Source: Myxococcales bacterium (GTDB taxonomy: Bacteria; Myxococcota_A; Polyangia; Haliangiales; Haliangiaceae). Taken from it: 64,000 nt of DNA. The position numbers were made by a program, and so were the translations under genes. Location: contig JADKKI010000005.1 in NCBI GenBank assembly GCA_016720595.1, positions 186,001-250,000 on the forward strand, written 5' to 3'. The first letter of the stretch is position 1. Every line of letters starts with the position of its first letter. The notes beneath the pieces are model-generated. The model was given only the letters and a program-made list of their open reading frames with translations. It had not been told where the DNA came from and did not search any database. Shown piece after piece: positions 41,840-51,204 of this stretch.

Positions 41840-43576
41840 CTACTTCGGACAGCCGTGCGGATGCGAGTACACGTCGCAGTTCGAATCGCCCTTGGGCGGC
41901 TCCTTGGGAACCTCCTTGGGAGGCTCCTTGCCGACGGTCTTCAAGCTCCCGGGACTCCCAGCGGTCCCGCCGTTTTGGGTGGTCTGCGAGCCCTGGCCAG
42001 CGCCGGTGCTCTTCGCACCCGCGCCCGATCGCTTGCCGCCCTTGGGACCCTTGCCGCTCTTGGTGCCGGTGCTCGAGATCGCCGGCACGGTCTCGCCCTT
42101 CGTCGGGGTGCTCTCGCCCGTCGGCGTCTCGCCTTTGACCACGGTCGTCTCGCCCTTCGCCGGGGGCGTCTCGCCTAGGATCTCGCCCTTCGTCGGGGGC
42201 GCCTCGCCCTTCGTCGGGGGCGTCTCGCCCAGCGTCGGGGGCGTCTCGATCGTCGCGGGCGTGGTGACGCCGGCCGAATTCTTGGTGCCGTCGGTGCTCG
42301 TCGGCTGGCGCTGCTGGGTCGCCTGCGACGGCTTCGCGTCTTCGCTGCCGCCCATCGTGAGCGCGATCGCCACGCCCGCGCCGCCGGCGACCGCCGCGAA
42401 CAGGAGCGCGATCCCGAGATAGCGCCGGGTTCGCTTCGGCGCCGGGAACATCTGACTCGGAGCGAGCGCCGGTGCCGACGGCTCGACCATGGTCGGGCGC
42501 GGCACCGCCGACATCGGCAGGGGCGTGCGCAGCGCGGCGCCCGCGGGCTCCGAACCGCCGTGCCACGCGGAGCGCACCGGCGCGCTGCCGACGTCGCGGA
42601 TGTGATTCGGAACGCTGCCGCGCTGACCGCCGTTGGTCCCGCCGCTCTCCCAGCCCGACTCGCTTCGCCGCAGCATCCGCTGCATGCGCTCGACGAGGAG
42701 CGAGGCCTGGTGCGCATCCTGGACGAACGGCACCAGATCGCGCGCGAACTCGGCCATCGTCTGGTAGCGCTGCTCGGGCGCCTTCGCGAGGCAGCGCAGC
42801 ACCACCGCCTGGACGTCCGGCGGCGTCAACGTCATCGGTGCGGGCGCATCGACCGCGACCTTCACGCACATCTCGGAGAAGCTCTCCGCCTCGAACGGCT
42901 GCCGGCCCTCGAGCAGCTCGTACATCACACTGCCGAGCGACCAGATGTCCGTGCGTGCATCGACCAGGCGCGCCGAGCGCATCTGCTCGGGGCTCATGTA
43001 TGCCGGCGTCCCGAGCAGCGACTGCGTCTGCGTCAGGTGCATGTCGGTGCCGAGCGTCGTCTTCGAGATCCCGAAATCGAGGACCTTGATGAGGGCGGTG
43101 CCGTCGGGCCGCCAGGTCACGAACAGGTTGGTCGGCTTGATGTCGCGGTGGACGATGCCCGCGGAGTGCGCCTCGGCGAGGGCCTCCGCCGTCTGCAGCA
43201 TCAGATCGCAGGTCCACGACACCGGCAGCGTGGTGCGCTCGTCGAGCAGCGCCCCGAGGTCGTGACCCTCGAGGTACTCCATCACCATGTACGGCGTGCC
43301 GTCCTCGAGCTCTCCGACGTCCGAGACCTTCGCGACGTACTCGCTCTTCAGCCGCGCCGCGGCCTGCGCCTCGCGCTTGAACCGCTCGACCGCGTCCTGA
43401 TCGAGGAGCACGTCCTGCCGGAGCATCTTGATCGCGAGGCGCTGGTTCAGCTGGAGGTGCGTGACCTCCGCGACCACGCCCATGCCACCCTGGCCGATGA
43501 TCGACTCGACCCGGTACTTGCCCAGGAACACCTGACCGATGCGGACGGAGTCCGCTAGCTGAGGAGTCTGGGCCAC
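41840..43576 (-). CDS. Transmembrane Ser/Thr protein kinase with repeat-rich tail
   Basis: A 578-residue Hanks-type kinase. IGQGGMGVVAE is the glycine loop, AIKML the lysine, IVHRDIKPTN the catalytic loop, LDFGISK and YMSPEQM the activation segment; all key residues are present. A linker leads to one membrane helix (LGIALLFAAVAGGAGVAIAL) and a secreted tail made of GETPPTKGE-type repeats, a Gly/Lys stretch and PPKEVPKEPPKG, ending with two Cys. I start at GTG 43576 because TTGAGG-N17-TACCCT ends nine bases before it; a longer frame starts at GTG 43639 and adds 21 residues. It lies 88 bases after pyruvate kinase and ahead of two TPR/PEGA paralogues. Confidence 0.88.
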   Translation of the reverse strand: MAQTPQLADSVRIGQVFLGKYRVESIIGQGGMGVVAEVTHLQLNQRLAIKMLRQDVLLDQDAVERFKREAQAAARLKSEYVAKVSDVGELEDGTPYMVMEYLEGHDLGALLDERTTLPVSWTCDLMLQTAEALAEAHSAGIVHRDIKPTNLFVTWRPDGTALIKVLDFGISKTTLGTDMHLTQTQSLLGTPAYMSPEQMRSARLVDARTDIWSLGSVMYELLEGRQPFEAESFSEMCVKVAVDAPAPMTLTPPDVQAVVLRCLAKAPEQRYQTMAEFARDLVPFVQDAHQASLLVERMQRMLRRSESGWESGGTNGGQRGSVPNHIRDVGSAPVRSAWHGGSEPAGAALRTPLPMSAVPRPTMVEPSAPALAPSQMFPAPKRTRRYLGIALLFAAVAGGAGVAIALTMGGSEDAKPSQATQQRQPTSTDGTKNSAGVTTPATIETPPTLGETPPTKGEAPPTKGEILGETPPAKGETTVVKGETPTGESTPTKGETVPAISSTGTKSGKGPKGGKRSGAGAKSTGAGQGSQTTQNGGTAGSPGSLKTVGKEPPKEVPKEPPKGDSNCDVYSHPHGCPK

Positions 43577-43585
43577 CGCGTCAAA

Positions 43586-43614
43586 AGGGTAGCGCGCCTG
43601 TGCCGATGCCTCAA
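43586..43614 (-). promoter_or_regulatory. Promoter TTGAGG-N17-TACCCT before the kinase gene
   Basis: On the minus strand TTGAGG (43614-43609) and TACCCT (43591-43586) are 17 bases apart, and the GTG start follows nine bases after TACCCT. It lies between pyruvate kinase and the kinase gene, so the kinase can be expressed independently. It predicts a leader of two or three bases. Confidence 0.6.
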
Positions 43615-43664
43615 CCTCTTGCAAGGTGTAGGTTTTCACCTACCGCGTGGTGAGCCGCACGGGA

Positions 43665-45080
43665 TCAGTGCTGGATCTGGTGGATCTTCAGGACGTTGGT
43701 CTGGACGCCCGATCCCACCGGCACCGCCATCGTGATCAACACGTTCTCGCCAGGCAGCGCGAGGTTGCGCTCGATCAAGGTCGCCTCGACGCGATCGACC
43801 AGCTCCTCGGTGCTCGCGGTCGGGCTGATGAGGATCGGCGTCACGCCCCACACCAGGGCCATCCGGCGATAGGCGACCTCGTCGGTGGTCAGCGCGATGA
43901 TGCTCGCCTCCGGCCGATACTCGCTGATCAGTCGCGACGCCCCGCCCGACTCCGAGACCGAGACGATGGTCCGCAGCTTCATGACCTTGGCGGCGGTGTA
44001 GGCGGCGAACGCGATCGCGTTGGTCGAGTGGGCGAGGTGGATGTCCGGGATCTCGATGTTCGCCTTGTAGTAGGCGCTCTTCTCGATCTCCTCGATGATC
44101 CGCGCCATGGTGCGCACCGCCTCGACGGGGTGGACGCCGGAGGCGGTCTCGCCCGAGAGCATCAGCGCATCGGTGGCATCGAGCACGGCGTTCGCGACGT
44201 CGGACGCCTCGGCGCGCGTCGGCCGCGGGTGGGTGATCATCGACTCGAGCATCTGCGTGGCGGTGATCACGATCTTGCCGCGCTTGTTGGTCTCTTCGAT
44301 GATCCGCTTCTGCCACAGCGGGACCTTCTCGGGCCCGAGCTCCACGCCGAGATCGCCACGCGCCACCATGATGCCGTCCGCGACGTCGATGATCTCGGCG
44401 AGCCGCTCGAGCGCCTGCGGCTTCTCGATCTTGGCGATCACGGGGATCGAGACGTTGTCGACCGTGAGCAGGCGCTTGGCCTCGATCACGTCCTCGGCGC
44501 GGCGCACGAACGACAGCGCCACATAGTCGACCCCGTGGCGGAGCGCGAACCCGATGTCCGTGCGGTCCTTCTCGCTGAGCGCGGGTGCCGAGACGTCGAC
44601 GCCGGGCAGGTTGATGCCCTTGTTGTTCTTCAGGAGGCCGCCGGAGACCACGACGGTCTTGACCTCGCGGCCGTCGACGCCGGTCACCGCGAGCGCGAGG
44701 TAGCCGTCATCGAGAAGGATCTGGTCGCCGACCTTCACGTCGTTCGGCAGCATCGTGTACGAGGTCGACACGCGGCGCTCGTCCCCGAGGATCTGCTCCG
44801 TGGTGATCGTCAGCTCGGCGCCCGGCTTGAGCTCGATCTGCCCGTTGGCGATCTTGCCCACCCGGATCTTGGGGCCCTGGAGATCGAGCAGCGCCGCGAT
44901 CGCCCGGCCGCGCTTGTCCGCCTCGCTGCGGACGATCTGCAACATCTTCGCGTGATCTTCGTGACTGCCGTGCGAGAAATTGAGACGCGCGACACTCATC
45001 CCGGCGTCGATCAGCTCGCCGATCTTCTCGGCCGTCGACGAGGCAGGCCCCAACGTACAGACGATCTTCGCGCGCGGCAT
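43665..45080 (-). CDS. pyk: Pyruvate kinase
   Basis: A 471-residue pyruvate kinase, the last ATP-forming step of glycolysis (phosphoenolpyruvate to pyruvate). All signature parts are present: [12 protein letters not shown] at the start, [26 protein letters not shown], the active-site [34 protein letters not shown], and the C-terminal allosteric domain. The start at 45080 (MPRAKIV) is canonical; 14 more codons upstream are without homology. It is followed by a Ser/Thr kinase gene on the same strand, which invites the idea of regulation by phosphorylation, known for glycolytic enzymes of Myxococcus; here it is inference. Confidence 0.97.
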   Translation of the reverse strand: MPRAKIVCTLGPASSTAEKIGELIDAGMSVARLNFSHGSHEDHAKMLQIVRSEADKRGRAIAALLDLQGPKIRVGKIANGQIELKPGAELTITTEQILGDERRVSTSYTMLPNDVKVGDQILLDDGYLALAVTGVDGREVKTVVVSGGLLKNNKGINLPGVDVSAPALSEKDRTDIGFALRHGVDYVALSFVRRAEDVIEAKRLLTVDNVSIPVIAKIEKPQALERLAEIIDVADGIMVARGDLGVELGPEKVPLWQKRIIEETNKRGKIVITATQMLESMITHPRPTRAEASDVANAVLDATDALMLSGETASGVHPVEAVRTMARIIEEIEKSAYYKANIEIPDIHLAHSTNAIAFAAYTAAKVMKLRTIVSVSESGGASRLISEYRPEASIIALTTDEVAYRRMALVWGVTPILISPTASTEELVDRVEATLIERNLALPGENVLITMAVPVGSGVQTNVLKIHQIQH

Positions 45081-45127
45081 GTGGCGCGGAGTAGAGCACA
45101 ACTTCACGATCCCCCTCGCCATACGCC

Positions 45128-45156
45128 TTGCTGAAAAACACGGCGTTGGTTATGAC
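45128..45156 (+). promoter_or_regulatory. Promoter TTGCTG-N17-TATGAC before the nucleotidase operon
   Basis: TTGCTG (45128-45133) and TATGAC (45151-45156) are separated by 17 bases, ideal for the main sigma factor. The ATG at 45166 follows nine bases later without a Shine-Dalgarno sequence, predicting an almost leaderless transcript for the three-gene operon. Confidence 0.6.
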
Positions 45157-45165
45157 CCCGCTGCC

Positions 45166-47025
45166 ATGCATCGTCTGTTCGTCGCCGCGCTGGCGTCGTT
45201 GCTCGTCGTCGGCGCGTGCACGGTCGATCGGCCGCAGCCGAACCTCGTCGGCCAGGACATCCGGCTGACGCTGATCCACACGTCGGACATCCACTCGCGG
45301 CTGTTCCCGTACAACTTCAAGCCGAACACGTTCGACCAGGGCTACGGGCTCCTGCCGGCCAACGCGCCGTTCGGCGGCATCGCCCGGATCGCGACGATCG
45401 CGAAGAACATCCGGGCCACCTCGAACCGCTCGCTCTGGCTCGACTCCGGCGACTGCTTCCAGGGCGCGCCCGTGTTCAACGAGTTCAAGGGCGAGGCCGA
45501 GATGCGGTCGCTGTCCCTCGCCGGCATGGACGGCGCGGTGATCGGCAACCACGAGTTCGATCTCGGCGCGCGCAACCTGTTCGACAAGGTCGACAACTAC
45601 GCCACGTTCCCGCTGCTCGCGGCGAACTACGCGTGGGATGACCCGCCGCCCGGCGCCGTGGATCCGAACGGCCGCTCGCTCCGCGACATCATCCCGCCGT
45701 TCCAGATGTACAACGTCGAGGGCCTCAAGGTGACGGTGATCGGGATGGGTAACACCAGCACGATCACGTCGATCTACGAAGGCGGCAACTCGCTGGGGTT
45801 CCGGCCGATCGACGACGCCACCGCCCTCGAGGGCTGGGTCCGGATCCTGCGGCCGGTCTCGGACGTGATCATCGTGGTGTCCCACCTCGGTCTCGACGAG
45901 GACGAGAACCTCACCGCCTCGCAGGTCGACGATCCGAACGCGGCACTGCCGCTCCAGGGCGTGGACCTCATCCTCGGTGGCCACCTCCACATCGTCACCA
46001 ATCCGCCGAAGATCATCCCCAACGATGACAAGGGCCACTCCACCGTCCTCGTCCACTCCGGCGCGTTCGCGAAGTTCGTCGGCCGGCTCGACCTCGTGGT
46101 CCACGTCGGGGACTCCAATGGCGATCCGGAGCGCCGGAGCCGCATCACCTCCTTCACCTACGTGAACCTGCCGGTCGATTCCACCACCAACGACGATCCG
46201 GCGGTCGCGAACTTGATGTGGCCGTACTCGGTCAAGATCAACCAGAACATCGATCTCAACGGCGTGTTCTCGTACGTCAACCCGCAGCCGGCCGCGAGCA
46301 AGATCCTGCGCAACGATCTGTCGGGCGGCGATTCGCAGCTCGGTAACCTGGTCGCGCGCTCGATGCAGCTGCAGGAGGGCGTGGAGGCCGAGTTCGCGAT
46401 CACCAACTCGCTCGGCATCCGCGCGGACTTCGAGCGCGGCCCGTTGACGATCGAGCAGATGTACAACGTGTTCCCGTTCGAGAACTCGATCACGGTGATG
46501 TACCTCTCGGGTCAGGAGGTCCAGGACACGCTGGACTTCGTGGCGCGCAAGAGCTCGAGCCGTGGCTGCCGCACGCAGGCGCAGGTCTCGGGCATCACGT
46601 TCGACATGGTGTGCAGCGGCGACTGCGGCACGTTCCAGGGCGAGCCGGTCACGGCGTGCGCGAAGAACATCTATGTCGGGGACAACTGCCGGATGGGCGG
46701 CAACCCCGATGGGCCCGTGGATCCGGCGAAGTGCGCGCGGCTCGATCCTTCGAGCCTCTACCGTGTGGCGGTCAACGACTACATCGCCGCCGGCGGCTCG
46801 GGCTTCGAGGTGCTCAAGCGGAACAGCTCCAAGCAGGACACCGGCATCTCGCTGCGGGATGCGCTGCGCGTGTTCCTGAACCGGCAGAACAAGTGCGTCG
46901 ATCAGGTCGACGAGACCGACACCACCGTCCCCCAGCGCAAGGTCACCGAGCGGTACGGCAACATCTCGTGCCTGACCGAGCTCAACGAGAAGCACGACGG
47001 ACGGATCCGACCGGTGTTCGAATGA
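45166..47025 (+). CDS. 5'-nucleotidase/UshA-family lipoprotein, second copy
   Basis: A 619-residue lipoprotein (LASLLVVGACT) of the 5'-nucleotidase family. Catalytic blocks: IHTSDIHSRLF, LDSGDCFQGAP, IGNHEFDLGA, VVSHLG, LGGHLHIVTN. In the C-domain the usual NGG loop is replaced by TNSLGIRADF, and a Cys-rich insertion of about 60 residues (CSGDCGTFQ ... CRMGG) is present, so nucleotide binding may be altered. First gene of an operon whose genes overlap by ATGA with a lipoprotein and an outer-membrane barrel. Extracellular hydrolysis of nucleotides or other phosphoesters followed by uptake is a reasonable inference. Confidence 0.9.
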   Translation: MHRLFVAALASLLVVGACTVDRPQPNLVGQDIRLTLIHTSDIHSRLFPYNFKPNTFDQGYGLLPANAPFGGIARIATIAKNIRATSNRSLWLDSGDCFQGAPVFNEFKGEAEMRSLSLAGMDGAVIGNHEFDLGARNLFDKVDNYATFPLLAANYAWDDPPPGAVDPNGRSLRDIIPPFQMYNVEGLKVTVIGMGNTSTITSIYEGGNSLGFRPIDDATALEGWVRILRPVSDVIIVVSHLGLDEDENLTASQVDDPNAALPLQGVDLILGGHLHIVTNPPKIIPNDDKGHSTVLVHSGAFAKFVGRLDLVVHVGDSNGDPERRSRITSFTYVNLPVDSTTNDDPAVANLMWPYSVKINQNIDLNGVFSYVNPQPAASKILRNDLSGGDSQLGNLVARSMQLQEGVEAEFAITNSLGIRADFERGPLTIEQMYNVFPFENSITVMYLSGQEVQDTLDFVARKSSSRGCRTQAQVSGITFDMVCSGDCGTFQGEPVTACAKNIYVGDNCRMGGNPDGPVDPAKCARLDPSSLYRVAVNDYIAAGGSGFEVLKRNSSKQDTGISLRDALRVFLNRQNKCVDQVDETDTTVPQRKVTERYGNISCLTELNEKHDGRIRPVFE

Positions 47026-48269
47026 AGCCTACCTCCACAGCCTTGGTGTCCAGATCCACGGTCGGCGCGCTTGGCGCGCTCGCCCTCGTCTCGCTCGCAG
47101 CCTGCACCGAGATGAAGGCACCGATCGAGGGCACGCAGTCGATCAAGGTCGAGCTGGTGACACCGGCCTCGGGTGGCTCGTCGACCCAGCGGCTGCCCGA
47201 CACGCAGCGGACGATCACGGTCAACCTGACCGCGCTCGATGCCGATGGCGCCGTCGACACCACGTTCGATCGCGAGGTCCAGGTCTACGCCCAGTTCCTC
47301 GGCACCTTGACGCCCAAGCTCACCGAGGCGCCGCTCGGCACGTTCCGGATCACCGGCGGCAAGGCGATGGGACAGACGGTGACGGTGCCGATCGCGTTCG
47401 GGCCGACCACGCTGTGGATCGACGACGGCAAGGATGCCGACCCGACCTACGCCACCGGCACCTCGCCGATCCTGTGGTACCGCGACCCGTTCATCAGCGA
47501 TCTGCAGACGCCCAAGAGTGAGACCGCGCTCGATGCGCTGTCCGCGATCCCGCTCGAGTCCAAGCAGGTCAGCGTCGGGACCTCGCGCTACGGCGCCCGC
47601 GGGCGGTTCGTGGTGACCAGCGTGTTCTCCCAGGGCTACACCGTGTCCGATGTCCAGTGCGCCGATGCCACGGGCGCGCCGCCGTGCACCGCGCAGGCGT
47701 ACGACCACGCGATGATCTTCTCGTTCTCCGCGCCGCGCGGCGCCAATGGCGCGCCGATCCTCGAAGGGCAGCTGATCGACGGCTTCGCCGGCGGCGTCGA
47801 CGAGTTCAACGGGCTGACCGAGATCGGCTTCCCGCAGACGTTCGGCGACGGTGGGGTCAACGTCAACAAGGCGCGCGAGCCGGTGCCCGCGATCGCCGAC
47901 ACCGAGACCACGCTGACCCCGGAGACCTGGTTCGATGCGCTGACCGCCACCGGCGGTGGCGTGATCAACTTCGAGCGCAACGAGGCGGCGCCGATCCAGA
48001 TCAACGGCGGCAAGGTCTGCGACGCGGATGCCGACTACACGACGTACAAGCAGTGGAAGCTCGACCCGTTCGGCGTGGGCGGTAACTGCATGGGCAACAA
48101 GAAGATCATCAACGTGATCACCGCCGGTACCGTCTCGGACTTCGATCCGTTCACACCGCCCGGGCGCACGCTGCCCAAGGTGATCGGTGTCCTCCGGCCC
48201 GTGAACATCGGGACGTTCAACGTGTGGATCATCTACCCGCGCTCGGCGGCTGACCTGACCTTGCAATGA
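47022..48269 (+). CDS. Operon lipoprotein, unknown function
   Basis: A 415-residue lipoprotein (LGALALVSLAACTE, Cys 28). An N-terminal Ig-like beta domain (TITVNLTALDADGAVDTTFDREVQVYAQFLG) is followed by a larger beta-rich region with blocks ATGTSPILWYRDPFISDLQ, GTSRYGARGRFVVTSVFSQG and an OB- or nudix-like stretch (GRTLPKVIGVLRPVNIG). Four cysteines. I do not recognise the family. Coupled by ATGA to both the nucleotidase before it and the barrel protein after it, so the three products probably work together on the outer surface. Confidence 0.75.
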   Translation: MKPTSTALVSRSTVGALGALALVSLAACTEMKAPIEGTQSIKVELVTPASGGSSTQRLPDTQRTITVNLTALDADGAVDTTFDREVQVYAQFLGTLTPKLTEAPLGTFRITGGKAMGQTVTVPIAFGPTTLWIDDGKDADPTYATGTSPILWYRDPFISDLQTPKSETALDALSAIPLESKQVSVGTSRYGARGRFVVTSVFSQGYTVSDVQCADATGAPPCTAQAYDHAMIFSFSAPRGANGAPILEGQLIDGFAGGVDEFNGLTEIGFPQTFGDGGVNVNKAREPVPAIADTETTLTPETWFDALTATGGGVINFERNEAAPIQINGGKVCDADADYTTYKQWKLDPFGVGGNCMGNKKIINVITAGTVSDFDPFTPPGRTLPKVIGVLRPVNIGTFNVWIIYPRSAADLTLQ

Positions 48270-50002
48270 GAGAGCTCATGTCGACTATTCGTAGGATCGC
48301 GATCGTCTCTACCCTTGGCGGCCTTGCCCTGTGGCCGGCCATCGCGCTGGCGCAGCCAGGCGAGCCCGGTGCTGGCTCCGGCTCCGCCGTCGCGCAGGAC
48401 GACGACGCGAAGATCAAGGAGATCGTCGACAAGGAGGTCACGCGCATCCTCACCGAGCGTGCGGCCAAGGACGCGGCCGACAAGGCCGCCAAGGAGCAGG
48501 TCGAGAAGGAGACCGCGGCCCCCGAGAAGGTCAGCGGCGACCTCACCGGCCAATCCGGGTTCATGGACACCCGGCTCGCGTTTACGCTGACCAACGAGAA
48601 CATGCTCGTGAAGCCGGGCGAGACCATCCCGAGCGTCCCGGGCTGGCGGTTCGGCACGCCGAACTCGCTCGGCGTCCTGTTCTTCGACAACTACGACTCG
48701 AAGTACTCCGGGTTCGAGACCCTGACCCACGGCACGATGTACCGCAGCTACTCGCGCGGGCACCTGCAGGCCGAGGCGGCCGTCGTGGTCCGGTTCAACG
48801 AGCTGACCGAGAACTCGATCCCGCTGTCCGACGCCGGCACGTACATCGTGCTGTCGAACTGGAAGGATCCCACGCACAAGGATCCCACGCGCATCAGCCT
48901 CACGGCCTTCCCGGTGTCGGCCGACAGGTTCCGCCTGGGATACAGCTACCGGCTGTCGTACGGCGGCAACCCCGAGTACAAGCGCGCGCGGTCTTCGACG
49001 CCGGGCATGAAGCTCCAGTACGACTTCGAGAAGGGCTATGCCTTTCTCGGCGCCAAGAGCGGCGTGATCGTCGATCCGAAGGACGGCGAGCAGAAGACCG
49101 CCCTGGCGGGGCTCGCCGGCGCCGGCTTCGATCCGAACGACATGGTGCGGGTCGAGGTCAACGGCGGCGTGTTCGATCGCGGCTACAACGAGCTGCAGGA
49201 CGTTCAGAACGAGAAGGTGATGTTGGTCGGCGGCTCCGGCCAGGTCTCGCTCCACAAGGGCATGCCCCTCAAGTCCTCGGTCGACTACAAGCTCTACAAG
49301 TTCAACGGCGAGCAGGTCAGCCAGCTGTTCTCGCCCGAGAAGTATCCGGGCGGGCTGGCGTGGCTCGCGCAGGCCGAGTTCTCGGTCCTGGGGCAGACGC
49401 TCAAGGACTCCGACAAGGTCGGCGCGACCAAGTTCCAGATCGGCAAGGCCGGCGACCTCAACGTCCGCGTCAAGCTCGACCGGATCCGGCTGCGGATGGA
49501 CCTCAGCTACCGCGATCTCGCGTTCATCCTGCACAGCCAGCCGAGCCTGCCGCCGTACGCGGACTTCCCCTCGGCCTACAAGGTCAGCCCGAACCTGTTC
49601 GCCGCCGCCGGCATCGACAAGAACTGGGGCGACTGGCTGACCCTCGGCGTGATCGCCGGCGTCGACAAGCCGGCGACCCTGAAGTCGCCCAAGGGCATCC
49701 CGGGTGGTGGGACCGACGCGATGGGCTCGTCCACCGCGGTCATCCGCAACAACAACATCGACACCCTCATCACGATCTTGCCGGAGGGGAAGGCCGCCGT
49801 CCCGCAGGTCGCCGTGAAGGGGACGGTGAAGGTCGACTTCGCGAAGATCTTCTCCGCGGTGCTAGAAGTCTTCTTCAGCTACGACGGCAACCAGACCCGG
49901 TTCACCCGCACCTGCGGCGATCCCGACACCTGCCCGTTCAAGTACGAGTTCGGCGAGTTCAACCAGCTCGGCGTGAACGCGACGCTGCAAGCACGGTTCT
50001 GA
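48266..50002 (+). CDS. Porin-like outer-membrane beta-barrel protein
   Basis: A 578-residue exported protein. After the signal (LGGLALWPAIALAQPG) comes a charged coiled-coil stretch (residues ~47-85: KIKEIVDKEVTRILTERA, AAKDAADKAAKEQVEKE), as in OprO/phosphate-porin-type proteins. The remaining ~480 residues alternate amphipathic strands with aromatic girdles (LQAEAAVVVRFNEL, FRLGYSYRLSYGG, SVDYKLYKFNGEQ, LRMDLSYRDLAFIL) and end in a terminal aromatic strand (LGVNATLQARF), the signal for Bam insertion. Last gene of the nucleotidase operon, hence a candidate channel for the released product, for example phosphate or nucleosides. Specific family not identified. Confidence 0.8.
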   Translation: MRELMSTIRRIAIVSTLGGLALWPAIALAQPGEPGAGSGSAVAQDDDAKIKEIVDKEVTRILTERAAKDAADKAAKEQVEKETAAPEKVSGDLTGQSGFMDTRLAFTLTNENMLVKPGETIPSVPGWRFGTPNSLGVLFFDNYDSKYSGFETLTHGTMYRSYSRGHLQAEAAVVVRFNELTENSIPLSDAGTYIVLSNWKDPTHKDPTRISLTAFPVSADRFRLGYSYRLSYGGNPEYKRARSSTPGMKLQYDFEKGYAFLGAKSGVIVDPKDGEQKTALAGLAGAGFDPNDMVRVEVNGGVFDRGYNELQDVQNEKVMLVGGSGQVSLHKGMPLKSSVDYKLYKFNGEQVSQLFSPEKYPGGLAWLAQAEFSVLGQTLKDSDKVGATKFQIGKAGDLNVRVKLDRIRLRMDLSYRDLAFILHSQPSLPPYADFPSAYKVSPNLFAAAGIDKNWGDWLTLGVIAGVDKPATLKSPKGIPGGGTDAMGSSTAVIRNNNIDTLITILPEGKAAVPQVAVKGTVKVDFAKIFSAVLEVFFSYDGNQTRFTRTCGDPDTCPFKYEFGEFNQLGVNATLQARF

Positions 50003-50150
50003 TCGCGCCTTCGGGCATGCGGTGAGCTGGCACTGAACTGGATTCTCCGGATTGGGCTTCCCGACGGTTTTTGCCCGTCGAGCGCCCTGGCGGCCAGAGG
50101 ATCAGGGCTAGACTTGTCGGGCCCGACCACCAGCTGTCGGCCGGGCGGCT

Positions 50151-51146
50151 ATGACCAGCTCGATCGACCGCGGACCCACGATTCTCTCCACCATCGGCGG
50201 TGCGATCAGAGACGGGGTCAGCTACCTCGCCGATCTGATCGCGAGAATCGTCAATGGAATCGCTCGCGTAGCTCCAATGGCTGTCGGTTTGGGGCTCGGC
50301 GTGGCGAGCTGCCAGTCGGGGCAGGTCGATGCGCCACTGCCGCCGCCACCGATGCCGCGCGAGATGGCGTCGCCGGCGGAAGCTCCGAGCGATGCCGGCC
50401 CGCAGCCGCTCGGCGAGTTCAACATCACCTTCTACTATGTGATCGGCGAAGAGGAGGTGGCGGCGAAGTCCGCCGCCAAGGCCGCGAAGGCAGCCAAGCT
50501 CGCCCGCGTGGCCAACGACAACATCTCCGCGACCGGCGCCAACGCCGGCTCGAACAGTGGTCCGGACAACGGTTCTACCGAGGTCGAGCTCACGGCAACC
50601 ACGCCGCCGGACCTGGTCACCCTGTACTCGTCCGCCAGCGGATCCTGCGAGGCGATCAGCGAGGTCACCAAGGAGTTCGCCAGCCAGCTCGAGCTCCAGG
50701 GCACCGGCAAGCTGAAGGACGGTCGGGTCCTGAACATCTGGGGCCACTGCCGCTGCGAGCACTCGCCGTGCTTCAAGGTGACCGAGTCTCAGTGGGGAAC
50801 CGCGGGGACCGGCAAGCCGCTCCAGCCGTTCCGGACCGTGGCGGTCGATCCCAAGGTCGTGAAGCTCGGGACCCTGCTCTATGTCCCGCTGCTCGAAGGC
50901 CGGACCATGCCCGGGCGGGCGCCCTGGGGCGGGTTCGTGCACGACGGCTGCGTGGTCGCCGATGACACCGGCGGCGGGATCGACGGCAACCAGCTCGACC
51001 TGTTCGTGGGCCGCAAGGGGTACTACCTGGGCATCTCCGGGAGCGCCGGGAGCCACTCGTGGGCCCGCCACGTCCCGGTGTTCGACGGCGAGAAGATGTG
51101 CGAGCGCAAGGGTCGCCAGGTCGCTCGCAAGTCCGGCGCGATCTGA
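50151..51146 (+). CDS. 3D-domain (MltA/YuiC-like) exported protein
   Basis: A 331-residue protein. An unusually long N-region (about 40 residues) precedes a hydrophobic segment with a lipobox-like GLGVASC. A disordered Ala/Lys and Asn/Gly linker follows. The C-terminal ~110 residues are a 3D domain, a double-psi barrel of lytic-transglycosylase type: RTVAVDPKVVKLGTLLYVP, GFVHDGCVVADDTGGGIDG, NQLDLFVG with the Asp triad DD...D in the expected positions. Such proteins cut peptidoglycan. Extra cysteines (HCRCEHSPC) are unusual. A -10 element TAGACT (50109-50114) and a small hairpin CGACGG/CCGTCG precede it. Confidence 0.8.
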   Translation: MTSSIDRGPTILSTIGGAIRDGVSYLADLIARIVNGIARVAPMAVGLGLGVASCQSGQVDAPLPPPPMPREMASPAEAPSDAGPQPLGEFNITFYYVIGEEEVAAKSAAKAAKAAKLARVANDNISATGANAGSNSGPDNGSTEVELTATTPPDLVTLYSSASGSCEAISEVTKEFASQLELQGTGKLKDGRVLNIWGHCRCEHSPCFKVTESQWGTAGTGKPLQPFRTVAVDPKVVKLGTLLYVPLLEGRTMPGRAPWGGFVHDGCVVADDTGGGIDGNQLDLFVGRKGYYLGISGSAGSHSWARHVPVFDGEKMCERKGRQVARKSGAI

Positions 51147-51204
51147 GCCCGCCTCGGGTCGGTAGTCGGCCACCCCAGCACGCCACCCGAGTACGATGGC
51201 GCCG

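Noticed and set aside
43577..43639. 21-residue N-terminal extension of the kinase from GTG 43639
   Set aside because: It overlaps the promoter TTGAGG-N17-TACCCT, which ends nine bases before GTG 43576; kept only as an alternative.
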